A stretch of 23,106 nt of DNA. Source: Candidatus Kaiserbacteria bacterium (GTDB lineage Bacteria; Patescibacteriota; Minisyncoccia; Phycocordibacterales; Phycocordibacteraceae). The first letter of the stretch is position 1. Each line of letters opens with the position of its first letter. Below the pieces are notes generated by a model. That model did not search any database, was not told the DNA's origin, and saw only the letters and a list, made by a program, of their open reading frames with translations. Shown here in pieces: positions 15,102 to 23,106 of the stretch. The DNA is taken from positions 1-23,106 of the forward strand of contig QIHK01000033.1 in NCBI GenBank assembly GCA_003230945.1, written 5' to 3'. Both the position numbers and the translations under genes were made by a program.

Positions 15102-15963
15102 ACGCAATTGCTATAAGTGTATCAGTTTGATCGGTAGCTTCCAGTTTTTGTGCATACGCCGTATTCATCTCCTCTGTACTGAGATGTGCAAAAGTATTTT
15201 GTCCTCCCGGTTTCCCAGAAATCATCCATCCAATATGATTCGCAAGGGAATAACGCTGAAAACCATAAATATTAATATTTGAAAATCCTGCAACCTCGAG
15301 GAATTTCTTCAAACTCTCGCGAGTATGTAGTATCAAATGTTCACTCCATAATGAAAATGCTTTAAATGAATTAAGTTGAAGAAGTACGTCTCGTGCATGG
15401 GGTACCTCAACAATAATAATTCCGCCATCTCGTAGTGCAACACGTATACTCTGTAATGTTTTAATTGGATCAGTAAGATGTTCAAGTACATGAAAAAGTG
15501 AGATAACATCAACGCTCACACGTCGGATATCCGCCATAGAACGATACATTGGATAACCGCACCTTTTGAGTTCGTTTCGTACTTCCTTCTGCAACTCAAC
15601 ACCAGAAACACTTCGCGCAATCGGCTTGAATAAATCAAGCATTCCACCTGCGCCACACCCCATATCAATATAGTCCTTCCCTATTACATAGGAAGTAAAT
15701 TGTTTTACTCGGCGAGTGTTATCTTCACTATATTTTTCTAATGCCTCAGCTCTTGTATTAACACCCCAATATTCTCCAATCTTTAAAGATTCATAATGTC
15801 TTGTATCGATATGGTCAATACGATTTAGAAAAATAAGACCTGATTTTTCATCGCGTAATACGGATATGTCTTCTCTATCTCGTACACATGGATAATATGG
15901 GCTAATTGATGATTCATTACACAATTCGAAATTTATGAGTATCTCCTGAATTGAATTTTGCAT
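15094..15963 (-). CDS. SAM-dependent methyltransferase in the nonulosonate operon
   Basis: A 289-residue class I methyltransferase. Motif I is YIDMGCGAGGMLDL (98-111), followed by SGVEL, and FHVLEHL at about 156-162 is typical of Methyltransf_11/23 proteins. SEHLILHTRESLKKFLEVAGF follows. An N-terminal extension of about 90 residues (with YYPCVRDREDISVLRD) resembles the N-terminal region of sugar C- or O-methyltransferases but lacks paired cysteines, so no zinc site is evident. It begins 2 bases after the NeuB stop and overlaps the phosphatase by 8 bases. Its position between NeuB and NeuA suggests it acts on the nonulosonate or its precursor; that is inference. Confidence 0.82.
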   Translation of the reverse strand: MQNSIQEILINFELCNESSISPYYPCVRDREDISVLRDEKSGLIFLNRIDHIDTRHYESLKIGEYWGVNTRAEALEKYSEDNTRRVKQFTSYVIGKDYIDMGCGAGGMLDLFKPIARSVSGVELQKEVRNELKRCGYPMYRSMADIRRVSVDVISLFHVLEHLTDPIKTLQSIRVALRDGGIIIVEVPHARDVLLQLNSFKAFSLWSEHLILHTRESLKKFLEVAGFSNINIYGFQRYSLANHIGWMISGKPGGQNTFAHLSTEEMNTAYAQKLEATDQTDTLIAIAYV

Positions 15964-15965
15964 AG

Positions 15966-16832
15966 TTAAATATGCTTCAACTTCTTGCGTTGAATTTCTT
16001 CGACTGGAAGGATTTCTTGTTTTTTATAATGAAGAGCGTTATAAGTTGCTGTTAAATTCCTGACTAATTTACGCATACCATCTGGTTCAAGTGATGCTGC
16101 ATGATCAGTCCCCTTCCACGTACGATTAAGTGTGAAATGGCGTTCAATATAATTTGCACCAAGTGCATACGCCACTGTATCAATTGCGATACCATTGTGA
16201 TGTCCTGAAAATCCAATATCCTTTACTATGCCTCCATGTGTCTCACGCAAACGATTAATCTCAAGTAAACATACATCTTCAAAATTAACTGGGTACCCAG
16301 AAGTGCAGCTATACAAAACTATATCTTTCTCACGTCCTTTTTCTACAAAAAAATCAATAATCTTTTTTTCTTCATCTTGAGTTGTCATACCAACAGAACA
16401 ATGAATTTCTCCGAAAAAATTCTCACATAAATACTCAAGCATTTCAAAATTAAGGTTGCATGCAGAAGGAATCTTAATCATCTTAGGATGAAGTGTGACA
16501 ATTTCCTTTGCGGAAGTGATATCCCATACAGATGTGGAATACTCAATACCAATCTCCTGACAATACTTCTTAAGTTTTGCATGTTGCCCTACTGTAAATT
16601 CCAATCGTTCACGATGTTCACCATATGTTTTACCATAGCTATTGTCTGGGTTCGGATGGGGAGTGTTGTACTCTTCGGAAGTTAGAAGTTCCTTATTTGT
16701 CCGTTTTTGAAACTTTACAACATCAGCATCACAAAAATACTTTGCTACAGATATCATTTGTTTAGCGATATCGAAATCACCTTTATGATTACATCCTATC
16801 TCCGCTATAACTCTTGGTTTTTCTCCGTACAT
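15966..16832 (-). CDS. neuB: NeuB-type nonulosonic acid synthase, short form without SAF domain
   Basis: NeuB enzymes condense phosphoenolpyruvate with an N-acyl hexosamine (ManNAc or a bacillosamine derivative, or its 6-phosphate) in a TIM barrel. The 288 residues show IAEIGCNHKGD (9-19), DVVKFQKR (37-44), IPSACNLNFEMLEYL (121-135), SVGMTTQDE (146-154), GFSGHHNGIAID (207-218), IERHFTL (229-235) and GTDHAASLEPDGMRKLV (241-257). Typical NeuB proteins have about 340 residues with a C-terminal SAF (antifreeze-like) domain. Here the protein stops at QRKKLKHI, straight after the barrel. I recall other short homologues with the same RTWKGTDHAASLEP signature, so this is likely a subfamily rather than a truncation. 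An AGAGG sequence sits just before the ATG. Confidence 0.88.
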   Translation of the reverse strand: MYGEKPRVIAEIGCNHKGDFDIAKQMISVAKYFCDADVVKFQKRTNKELLTSEEYNTPHPNPDNSYGKTYGEHRERLEFTVGQHAKLKKYCQEIGIEYSTSVWDITSAKEIVTLHPKMIKIPSACNLNFEMLEYLCENFFGEIHCSVGMTTQDEEKKIIDFFVEKGREKDIVLYSCTSGYPVNFEDVCLLEINRLRETHGGIVKDIGFSGHHNGIAIDTVAYALGANYIERHFTLNRTWKGTDHAASLEPDGMRKLVRNLTATYNALHYKKQEILPVEEIQRKKLKHI

Positions 16833-16918
16833 ATCCCTCTTAAACTTTAATCAAAGATTGATAAATAATATGAGTTTACTTAGTAGATAACTGCAATGTT
16901 AGCATAAAAGTTTCTATT

Positions 16919-18055
16919 CTACTTAGGACTCTCTGTAATTAGTTCTCTTGCAGAATTAATAAGAGGTACTCCTGCAATTTCTTTTGAAAAAGTCTGTGCG
17001 CGTTTTTGAGCTTTAATACCCAGAGAGGCTCTTAATTCAGGATTGATAATAAGTTTTTCTAGAACTGAATATAATTCTTCAAGATTACCATTATCGAAAA
17101 TGGTACCCATATCTCCGACAATCCATGCAGGCGCGCCTTTTGAAGGGACTATAACTGGCACACCGTATTCCATTGCTTCAACTATTGTTCTTCCAAACGG
17201 TTCAGGCCAACGTGCTGGATGTACAAAAATATCTGCATGTTTATATTCGTTCGCAAGCGCACGAGCGTTAATCCATGGAATAAATTTAATCTTTGACGTA
17301 ATATTAAGTGTTTTTGTAAGATTTATACATTCATTCTTCATTAATCCATCTCCAACTATTCTCAATGTCCAGTTATATTTCTTTGGAAGACGTGCCACCG
17401 CCTTTATGAGAAGGTCAACACCTTTATCGTAAATAATTCTTCCTGTATACAATAAACGTACTGGATTATTGATATCTACATTATGTGATTGGCAATCAGA
17501 CAATATAAAGAAATTTGGTACAACTGAAAACTTATTTTTTGGAAATCCAAAATGAGTGTATTGTTCAAGTAAAAATGGCGATACTGCCAAAAAACGGTCA
17601 ACATATTTTATATATCGCCAACCAATCAATCTATCCCACAATGTACGTTTAAAATGATATAACCAACCAAATCCTTTCTTAAGTTTCATTGTATCTAGAT
17701 ATGTATCAAGATATATCGCTACAGGTATTTTACCTTTATGAAAACGATACTGCCCTCCTCCCCACATAAAGTCTACCCCATATAGGAAGAAGAGGTCTGC
17801 ATCAGGTTCATATTGATTCAATAACTTTCTAAGAAAATTTTGAGCTTTAAGAAAGCCAAAATTATCACCATGATGTTCAATAAGTTGAATATCTTTAGGT
17901 GGTCGATTATCAGATAGCACAAAAGTATGCACGATTACCTCATAACCCGTTTCGCGGAGTAAACGAATAAATGAGATAGCATTGTGATGCGAACCTCCAC
18001 CGAGTTCTTCATTTAAAGTACGAACAAAAAAATGGATACGATTATTTGTTGACAT
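16919..18055 (-). CDS. Glycosyltransferase family 4 (GT-B)
   Basis: From the ATG at 18055 this is a 378-residue GT-B enzyme. The N-terminal half begins with IHFFVRTLNEELGGGSHHNA, a donor/acceptor-site glycine-rich loop. The C-terminal half has LLYTGRIIYDKGVDLLIKA (201-219), RIVGDG (232-237), and the retaining GT4 EX7E motif in PEPFGRTIVEAMEYGVPVI (Glu285 and Glu293). It should add a sugar to the lipid-linked glycan at the inner membrane face. A longer frame starts with TTG at 18100, overlapping the FkbM gene by 29 bases; the ATG is preferred. It is 16 bases after the FkbM stop. The donor sugar is unknown. Confidence 0.9.
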   Translation of the reverse strand: MSTNNRIHFFVRTLNEELGGGSHHNAISFIRLLRETGYEVIVHTFVLSDNRPPKDIQLIEHHGDNFGFLKAQNFLRKLLNQYEPDADLFFLYGVDFMWGGGQYRFHKGKIPVAIYLDTYLDTMKLKKGFGWLYHFKRTLWDRLIGWRYIKYVDRFLAVSPFLLEQYTHFGFPKNKFSVVPNFFILSDCQSHNVDINNPVRLLYTGRIIYDKGVDLLIKAVARLPKKYNWTLRIVGDGLMKNECINLTKTLNITSKIKFIPWINARALANEYKHADIFVHPARWPEPFGRTIVEAMEYGVPVIVPSKGAPAWIVGDMGTIFDNGNLEELYSVLEKLIINPELRASLGIKAQKRAQTFSKEIAGVPLINSARELITESPK

Positions 18056-18071
18056 ATTTTTAGATATAAAT

Positions 18072-18815
18072 TTAATTATCGAACAAAACCACATTAGCAA
18101 ATAACCGTTTCCCTTTTTTAAAAATAAGTTTCTGTATGGATTCTAAAGAGCCCTTCAAGTTAATAGCATATAATTTATGTGTTTTTTGTAATTCTTCTAA
18201 AAATCCTTTAGTTACATCTGGAGTATATTCAAAAACAACCATAGGAGATTTATTGTTCCCTTTTAATAAATTTTTCATTCCTTGGAATACCAAGGGTTCT
18301 GCTCCTTCAACGTCTATTTTTACAACGGCAACCTGCGCAATTTCATTATTTGAAATGAAATAATCTAACGATACTGATGGAACTATACGCTTTTCCGAAT
18401 CTGGAACTTGCAAAATTGTATGTATTCCTGTTGCACCTATAACATGGTAAAAATCTACTGTTCCAACTTTATCTGTAACTGCCATATTAAATATTTTTAT
18501 ATTTTCTATATTACGGACATTGTGTACTAAATATTTCCAGTTTTCAGCATCTGGTTCAAAGGCATATACTTGTCCAGTAGGACCGACAAGATTTGAGAAT
18601 AAACGTGTGTAGTAACCAATATTTGCTCCAACATCAATTACAATCATTCCCTTTCGTATATGTTTACAAAAGAGTCGTGTTGTTTCGAGTTCATAACGAT
18701 TAAATAAAATATCTAATTTCCAATACCAAATGAAATTTGGCGGAAACGAATAACCACGAAAATACGAAAGTAAATCAACAAGACGATTTATTATATATTT
18801 TACAATTTGTTTCAT
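18072..18815 (-). CDS. FkbM-family methyltransferase
   Basis: This 247-residue protein has motif I IDVGANIGYYT (60-70), VYAFEPDAENWKYL (83-96), and VVKIDVEGAEPLVFQGM (164-180), the FkbM signature. FkbM proteins are SAM-dependent O-methyltransferases common in surface-glycan clusters, where they cap or decorate sugars. It begins 2 bases after the stop of the frameshifted glycosyltransferase and ends 16 bases before the GT4 gene, so it is clearly in the same operon. Substrate unknown. Confidence 0.9.
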   Translation of the reverse strand: MKQIVKYIINRLVDLLSYFRGYSFPPNFIWYWKLDILFNRYELETTRLFCKHIRKGMIVIDVGANIGYYTRLFSNLVGPTGQVYAFEPDAENWKYLVHNVRNIENIKIFNMAVTDKVGTVDFYHVIGATGIHTILQVPDSEKRIVPSVSLDYFISNNEIAQVAVVKIDVEGAEPLVFQGMKNLLKGNNKSPMVVFEYTPDVTKGFLEELQKTHKLYAINLKGSLESIQKLIFKKGKRLFANVVLFDN

Positions 18816-18817
18816 TA

Positions 18818-20578
18818 TTATTTTACGATTGATTGTATAGTATCAGCTAGTCGGCTTGATGCCTCTCCGACAAATGAGTAGTGTTTTTTCATAAAAATGG
18901 TTGCTTCACTACTCAACTTTTCCCGAAGAGAGGTAGATTCTACTACCGAAAAGAGATGGCCAGTCAATTCTTTAGTTGTACTAGCCAACAATAATGCTCC
19001 TTCTTTTTTATATTCTATGAGTTCAATACCAAGAGATTCATATATGGGAAGTATCCCTGAATAGATTACCGGTCTATGTACAAGTAACGACTCAAGAAGC
19101 GCAGTTGAGTAACATGATATAACTACATCAGTATTAACAAATAATTCAACGAGTGGCTCCGACTGAGCAATACGGTATGAGTCTGGATTAAACGTTCGCT
19201 TAAATACTTGTTTATAGAATGCTTGATGTGTACAACCTGGGCGTAATTTCATAATTGTGATAGCCCCCGAAACTTTGGCTGTTGAAGTAGCAATACTCTC
19301 ACAAAAATCAATAACATCGTATGTATCGATCCATAAACCAAGAGAAACCCCAGGGATAATACACAATATATTTATATGTTTAGATATCTTCTTAATCGTA
19401 GATATTTTTCTTATTTCAGAATATACATCAAAACGTGGAGAACCAATATCGAATAATTTTTTGTCTGTATATCCAATTTTTCTAAGCCCTCTGCGCGCGA
19501 GTGGACCGTAACACGCAATATATTCTGCTGATGGGTGATCAGCATATGAACCGGGACCTAAATATAGCAAACCGTGTTGGACTTCCATTGACGGTATACC
19601 TAGTATACGCGCCACATAACAAAGAATTGAAAAATGTCTTTGTGTAGAAACACTTGCTCTCACCATCACTATGTCGGGACGTAATTTATACATCATTAAT
19701 TGTGTATTTTCTATATCAAAAACGGCACCATCACCACCCACAACAATAATATGTGAAATAGCTTTTTTTATTGATGAAGCAATACTATATTCATTAAATC
19801 TGGCTTGCTGTATACATTCAACGTTATTTTTTATTTGCTCCCAAGAATCAATAAATATTTGACCTTGATTTGATACAATCTTCCGAACCTTATGAGAAGT
19901 ATAATTATTACTATGCACAAAACGCATTCGGTATTTCCAGATATTTCTCAAGCCAACATTAAATGCTTCACTACGATCCATAAGAATAACCTCTGCTTTA
20001 GGTAACTCAGCTAAAAATGGTTCTACATTTCTCCAATAATCAGTAATAAGTAGACGTATTCCATTATGTGATTTACAAAGAGACATAAATAAATTAAGTA
20101 TTTCTAAAAACTCACCAAAGATAGCCCGTTTAAATACAAAAAAATTACTATGTATTTTTCTACCAATGGATAGCTTATTTATGCGAGATTTAGGTATGCT
20201 TAATGCAATATCATGATGGGTGCATACTACTCGTGCCACCTCTTCTACAATATTTACTTCTAGTAATGCAAGTAAACCACTAGTATCTGGGACAACCTCA
20301 AGTGAAGGAAACACAATGAAACGTTTAAATCCATGAGGTGACTTTGCTAATTGTCCTATAAAATCGATATAATACAAAAAAATTGATAGATATTTTTGTA
20401 GCGCAGGAGCATGTATTTCACCGAGCTTGATACCTTTATATGAAAAGAAATCAAATAATGAATCATCGAACACATTCCAACTGAATTTCTGTGCGAATGT
20501 GAGTCTTTCTATTGGTGAAGTGTTGCGAAAATCTCTTCCTGATAAAAAGGTAATACCAACTTCCTCTAAGAGCGACAA
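18818..20578 (-). CDS. GT-B-like surface-polysaccharide glycosyltransferase, frameshifted near its N-terminus
   Basis: The 586-residue frame has no catalytic motif I can name with certainty. It resembles GT-B proteins of the CDP-glycerol glycerophosphotransferase/capsule type: MEVQHGLLYLGPGSYADHPSA (331-351), IACYGPLARRGLRKIGY, DIGSPRFDVY (377-386), and VVISCYSTALLESLLVHRPVIY (485-506). Because CMP-nonulosonate genes are in the same operon, it could be a nonulosonate transferase; this is speculation. The frame opens with TTG directly after an in-frame TAG. A better start, with a natural Rossmann-type sequence, lies in another frame at 20675-20568, so the intact gene would span about 18818-20675 with a +1 shift near 20567. 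Confidence 0.75.
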   Translation of the reverse strand: MSLLEEVGITFLSGRDFRNTSPIERLTFAQKFSWNVFDDSLFDFFSYKGIKLGEIHAPALQKYLSIFLYYIDFIGQLAKSPHGFKRFIVFPSLEVVPDTSGLLALLEVNIVEEVARVVCTHHDIALSIPKSRINKLSIGRKIHSNFFVFKRAIFGEFLEILNLFMSLCKSHNGIRLLITDYWRNVEPFLAELPKAEVILMDRSEAFNVGLRNIWKYRMRFVHSNNYTSHKVRKIVSNQGQIFIDSWEQIKNNVECIQQARFNEYSIASSIKKAISHIIVVGGDGAVFDIENTQLMMYKLRPDIVMVRASVSTQRHFSILCYVARILGIPSMEVQHGLLYLGPGSYADHPSAEYIACYGPLARRGLRKIGYTDKKLFDIGSPRFDVYSEIRKISTIKKISKHINILCIIPGVSLGLWIDTYDVIDFCESIATSTAKVSGAITIMKLRPGCTHQAFYKQVFKRTFNPDSYRIAQSEPLVELFVNTDVVISCYSTALLESLLVHRPVIYSGILPIYESLGIELIEYKKEGALLLASTTKELTGHLFSVVESTSLREKLSSEATIFMKKHYSFVGEASSRLADTIQSIVK

Positions 20579-20675
20579 CTACATGAGATTTTTTTTCATC
20601 ATCTGTTAGAGAAGTAAGTATTTGAGTTAGATCATTTACTTGAGCTAATTCGTATATCAAAATGGCAGTCTTCAT
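20568..20675 (-). pseudogene. Displaced N-terminal fragment of the GT-B-like glycosyltransferase
   Basis: An ATG at 20675 opens a frame whose first 36 residues, from MKTAILIYELAQVNDL to HVVVAL, look like the opening strand, helix and strand of a GT-B protein. It is 19 bases after the GT4 stop, the spacing expected in this operon. After codon CTT (20570-20568) the frame turns into unrelated sequence (RGSWYYLF) and ends at 20463. The sequence EEVGITFLSGRDF continues in the next frame. A +1 shift restores one long product. Confidence 0.65.
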
Positions 20676-20694
20676 AAAATTTAAAATATACTTT

Positions 20695-21837
20695 TCATAG
20701 ATAATTCATGGCAGATAATATACGATTGGCACGATTAGACCAGGTATATTTTTTACTCTCACTTATAGCTAAGTTAACTTTTAAAGCAGATTTCTTGTCT
20801 ACCAGTGCTTGGGAAATACCTTTTGCCAGTGCCGAAACATCATCGGGGTGAATAAGATATCCTGCGTCTGCAGAAAGCACCTCTCGAATAGCCGGAACAT
20901 CGGAAGCAACGATAGGCCGACCTATTGCCATGTATTCAAAAAGTTTCATTGGAGATGTATACCATGCAGAGATACTTTCTTTCCCGGAATTTGGAATAAC
21001 GAGAACATTTGCTGCACTCTGCCAAAGAGGCATTTCATGATGTGGCCGGTACCCCATAATATGCACATTGTGAGTATCTCTGTACCTTTTCTTAAACTGC
21101 TGACAATCACTATTAGTTCCACCTACAAAATATATCTGTACTTTCGGTATGAGTTTTGCAGCTTCAGCAAGAGTATCTACACCCTTATGAGTATAAAGAT
21201 GCCCAGTATAGAGAACTATCAATTCTTCTAATGGAAGTCCAAGTTCTTTTCGAACTTTATTACAATTACGAGACTCAAATAAAGAAAGATCAACTCCATT
21301 ACGCACAATAATTACCTGATCTTTAGGAATTAGAAAATGCTGGATTATTTTATCTTTCTTCCATGTATTTGTGGCCAATACAATTCGTACTCTCTTAAAG
21401 AGAAAGCGGTATACCCGTCTATAGTGTTCTGGAAAATCGTGTATCTCTATACAAATATTTTTTGAAATAAATGTTAAGAAAAGTGCTGGGAGTGGTTCAT
21501 TAGTAATGATGAAATCGTCTGAGCGAATCTTGAAAAGAGCATAAATAAAACAGGAAATCGAAAATGCGATATATGAAAATATAAATGCTATATATTGTAG
21601 TTTTGGTACAGAAAAGAAGTCAATAGTTGGTAAATAAGTCACGTGTACTTTTTCCGGTAGAGCATAGTACTCCTTAGCAGATATCGATAATCGACCGAAA
21701 CGTCTTGGCACGAGTAATGTCACTTGTGTATATTGTGCAAATGATTTAGCCTCTTCAGAAGCAAAGAGTGCTGCCGCTTTTTCTCCTGGGAATCGGCCAT
21801 GAAATACAATCCATATTTTTTTATTCTTTGAAGTCAT
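20695..21837 (-). CDS. Glycosyltransferase family 4 (GT-B)
   Basis: A 380-residue GT4 protein from the ATG at 21837. It has VRNGVDLSLF (178-187), YTGHLYTHKGVDTL (210-223), MGYRPHHEMP (261-270), and TSPMKLFEYMAIGRPIVASDVPAIREV (294-320), the donor-binding C-terminal motif. A hydrophobic stretch at about 81-103 may anchor it to the membrane. Residues 12-20 (FHGRFPGEK) provide the N-terminal loop. The longer frame begins with TTG at 21870 and would overlap the upstream methyltransferase by 32 bases; the ATG leaves a 1-base gap and fits better. It should add a sugar to the lipid-linked glycan. Confidence 0.9.
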   Translation of the reverse strand: MTSKNKKIWIVFHGRFPGEKAAALFASEEAKSFAQYTQVTLLVPRRFGRLSISAKEYYALPEKVHVTYLPTIDFFSVPKLQYIAFIFSYIAFSISCFIYALFKIRSDDFIITNEPLPALFLTFISKNICIEIHDFPEHYRRVYRFLFKRVRIVLATNTWKKDKIIQHFLIPKDQVIIVRNGVDLSLFESRNCNKVRKELGLPLEELIVLYTGHLYTHKGVDTLAEAAKLIPKVQIYFVGGTNSDCQQFKKRYRDTHNVHIMGYRPHHEMPLWQSAANVLVIPNSGKESISAWYTSPMKLFEYMAIGRPIVASDVPAIREVLSADAGYLIHPDDVSALAKGISQALVDKKSALKVNLAISESKKYTWSNRANRILSAMNYL

Positions 21838-21838
21838 A

Positions 21839-22480
21839 CTATGATTTTCTAATGATACAGAAATAACCAATTGGTGTTGGATGATTTTTTCGTACTCTCT
21901 TTGGAATCAGGCGGTCAAATGCCTGTGCAAAAGTATATATAAATAAACGTATGATAGAAAAGTACCAAAATGGATGCAATATATGCGCTACAACGGCAAA
22001 CCTTTCACCATAGGGAATTATTTCATAATTTGAGAATCCTGATTCTCTAAAAAGTCTCTCTAAACCCTCACTAGTAAAGCGACGATAATCATGAGGCTCA
22101 CGCATTTCGTTTTGCATAAAAGGAGATGCCACCATAGCAAGTCCTCCTGGTTTCAAGATACGATTAATCTCCTCCATTAAAATCTTCGGTTTTTTAACAA
22201 TATAGATTGCATGAAAAAGTAAAATTGCATTAAACGAATTATCTAAGAAAGGTAATGGTTCATTAAAATCGACCACACACGAGTTTTCCTCTGAATGTAT
22301 ATCGGTACGTACCAACTGTATATCGACTGGTAGAAAGGAATTATAACTTCCTGCTCCACCAGCTAAATCAAGCACTCGACCAGAAAGATAGTGTGAATAT
22401 TGTATTATTTTTTTATTAAAAAGAATCCGTCCGAGAGTTTTTCCGGAGAGCACTTGCTTTATATAAAAAATTATAGACAT
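21839..22480 (-). CDS. SAM-dependent methyltransferase
   Basis: A 213-residue class I methyltransferase. Motif I is VLDLAGGAGSY (36-46). It also has LPFLDNSFNAILLFHAIYIV and EINRILKPGGLAMVASPF, the usual Methyltransf_11 core. A hydrophobic patch near the C-terminus (HPFWYFSIIRLFIYTFAQAF) may bind the membrane. It overlaps the deacetylase by 10 bases at its start and is 1 base ahead of the GT4 gene. It probably modifies a glycan intermediate, but the substrate is unknown. Confidence 0.87.
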   Translation of the reverse strand: MSIIFYIKQVLSGKTLGRILFNKKIIQYSHYLSGRVLDLAGGAGSYNSFLPVDIQLVRTDIHSEENSCVVDFNEPLPFLDNSFNAILLFHAIYIVKKPKILMEEINRILKPGGLAMVASPFMQNEMREPHDYRRFTSEGLERLFRESGFSNYEIIPYGERFAVVAHILHPFWYFSIIRLFIYTFAQAFDRLIPKRVRKNHPTPIGYFCIIRKS

Positions 22481-23106
22481 AGTTTATATTTTTGATACCA
22501 ATCAATAACTCGTGATACTTTTCCGCGGAATTGTGAAAATGTGGTGGTGCAATCAATTGAATTGCGAGGTATATGAAATACATCTGTATCTGGACCAACG
22601 GTACCCTCTTCAACCGTTACAGAACCTATAAATTCCATTTCTTTCAAAAGAGTAACTGTTTCTGAATTAAAATTTCCGTACGGATACGCGAAAAGTGTTG
22701 AGTGTGCACCCGTTATAGATTGTATAACTTGGCGAGATTCTTGAATCTCGTGTGTAGCTTCGGCACGGGTAAGTTTCGAAAGTTTTGGATGGGTTAACGT
22801 GTGTGGCTCGATAGAGATAAGTCCAGAGTCATACATTTCTTTAAGTTCTTCACTCGTACAGTGCGGTGTACCCTGTTTATCTTCCTTTCCAATAAAATCA
22901 GTGGTAACGAATATGGTCGCTGGGAATCTATACTGCTTCAGTATTGGAAAAACAGTCGTATAATTATCACCATAGCCATCATCAAAAGTAAGTACTACTG
23001 CCCCACCAAGTTGTTCTTTAGCACGCAGACGACGCAGGAGTTCGGCGAGCGAGATAATTGAATATCTTTTAGATGCAAGATACATCATCTGTTTATTGAA
23101 TATCTC
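22471..23106 (-). CDS. Polysaccharide deacetylase (NodB homology), partial at the right edge
   Basis: The frame stays open to the window edge. The codons at 23089-23106 encode EIFNKQ ahead of MMYLASKRYSIISL, which matches the usual FxKQMxYLxxxGYxxISL run of these enzymes, so the start lies outside the window. Numbering from the internal Met at 23088, VVLTFDDGYGDN has the catalytic Asp pair (TFDDG, 34-38), EPHTLTHP gives the metal-binding His96 and His100, and FAYPYGNF is a third motif. Members remove N-acetyl groups from GlcNAc-containing polymers or peptidoglycan, or act on monomers. It heads the visible glycan operon, overlapping the next gene by 10 bases. Confidence 0.9.
   Translation of the reverse strand, partial: EIFNKQMMYLASKRYSIISLAELLRRLRAKEQLGGAVVLTFDDGYGDNYTTVFPILKQYRFPATIFVTTDFIGKEDKQGTPHCTSEELKEMYDSGLISIEPHTLTHPKLSKLTRAEATHEIQESRQVIQSITGAHSTLFAYPYGNFNSETVTLLKEMEFIGSVTVEEGTVGPDTDVFHIPRNSIDCTTTFSQFRGKVSRVIDWYQKYKLCL

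Noticed and set aside
18056..18100. N-terminal extension of the GT4 protein from a TTG at 18100
   Set aside because: It would overlap the FkbM gene by 29 bases, and the ATG at 18055 begins right before the first conserved strand.
1..23106. tRNA, rRNA, insertion sequence, phage or defence system
   Set aside because: No cloverleaf-like gene, transposase, integrase or nuclease system was seen in the genes or gaps. The gaps are short and AT-rich.

Overview
The window reads as a chromosomal segment of a Patescibacteria/CPR bacterium, most likely a Parcubacteria lineage. This is inferred, not proven. The evidence is a moderately AT-rich genome with the standard code (TGA is used as a stop), tight gene packing, few Shine-Dalgarno sites, and protein types common in that group. 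These include membrane-anchored excisionase-like helix-turn-helix proteins, a SecA with an insertion and no C-terminal zinc motif, an Obg lacking its C-terminal domain, a lysine/arginine pentad-repeat histone-H1-like protein, and a large surface-glycan island.

Layout. Almost everything is on the minus strand, so transcription runs from right to left. At the left edge are two paralogous HTH-transmembrane proteins (1-594, cut by the edge, and 967-1809), separated by a 372-base AT-rich gap holding a possible 34-codon ORF and a perfect DnaA-box 9-mer. Next come the housekeeping genes gatB, obg and secA (1915-6959). A strong terminator at 7036-7063 ends the basic repeat protein gene (7079-7288). 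Upstream of that gene lie palindromes and a second DnaA-box match. murB (7443-8465) overlaps by 4 bases the gene for a 723-residue O-antigen-ligase-like protein with a TPR tail (8462-10633). A perfect 21-bp hairpin, an exported coiled-coil protein and a HIGH-motif nucleotidyltransferase follow.

From about 12.4 kb to the right edge is a glycan island. A Wzx-like flippase is the only large plus-strand gene. Facing it is a long, closely packed minus-strand series. In transcription order this is: a polysaccharide deacetylase (cut by the right edge), a methyltransferase, a GT4 glycosyltransferase, a frameshifted GT-B-like glycosyltransferase, an FkbM methyltransferase, a GT4 glycosyltransferase, a short NeuB-type synthase, a methyltransferase, a KdsC-like phosphatase and a NeuA-type CMP-sugar synthetase. 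Together these suggest synthesis, CMP-activation and possible methylation of a nonulosonic (sialic-like) acid, its assembly into a lipid-linked glycan, flipping by Wzx, and polymerisation or ligation by the O-antigen-ligase-like protein.

The most noteworthy points are the paired membrane-anchored HTH proteins, promoters lying so close to start codons that leaderless mRNAs are expected, the nonulosonate cassette with an embedded methyltransferase and a SAF-less NeuB, the frameshifted glycosyltransferase, and the palindromes by the basic repeat protein.
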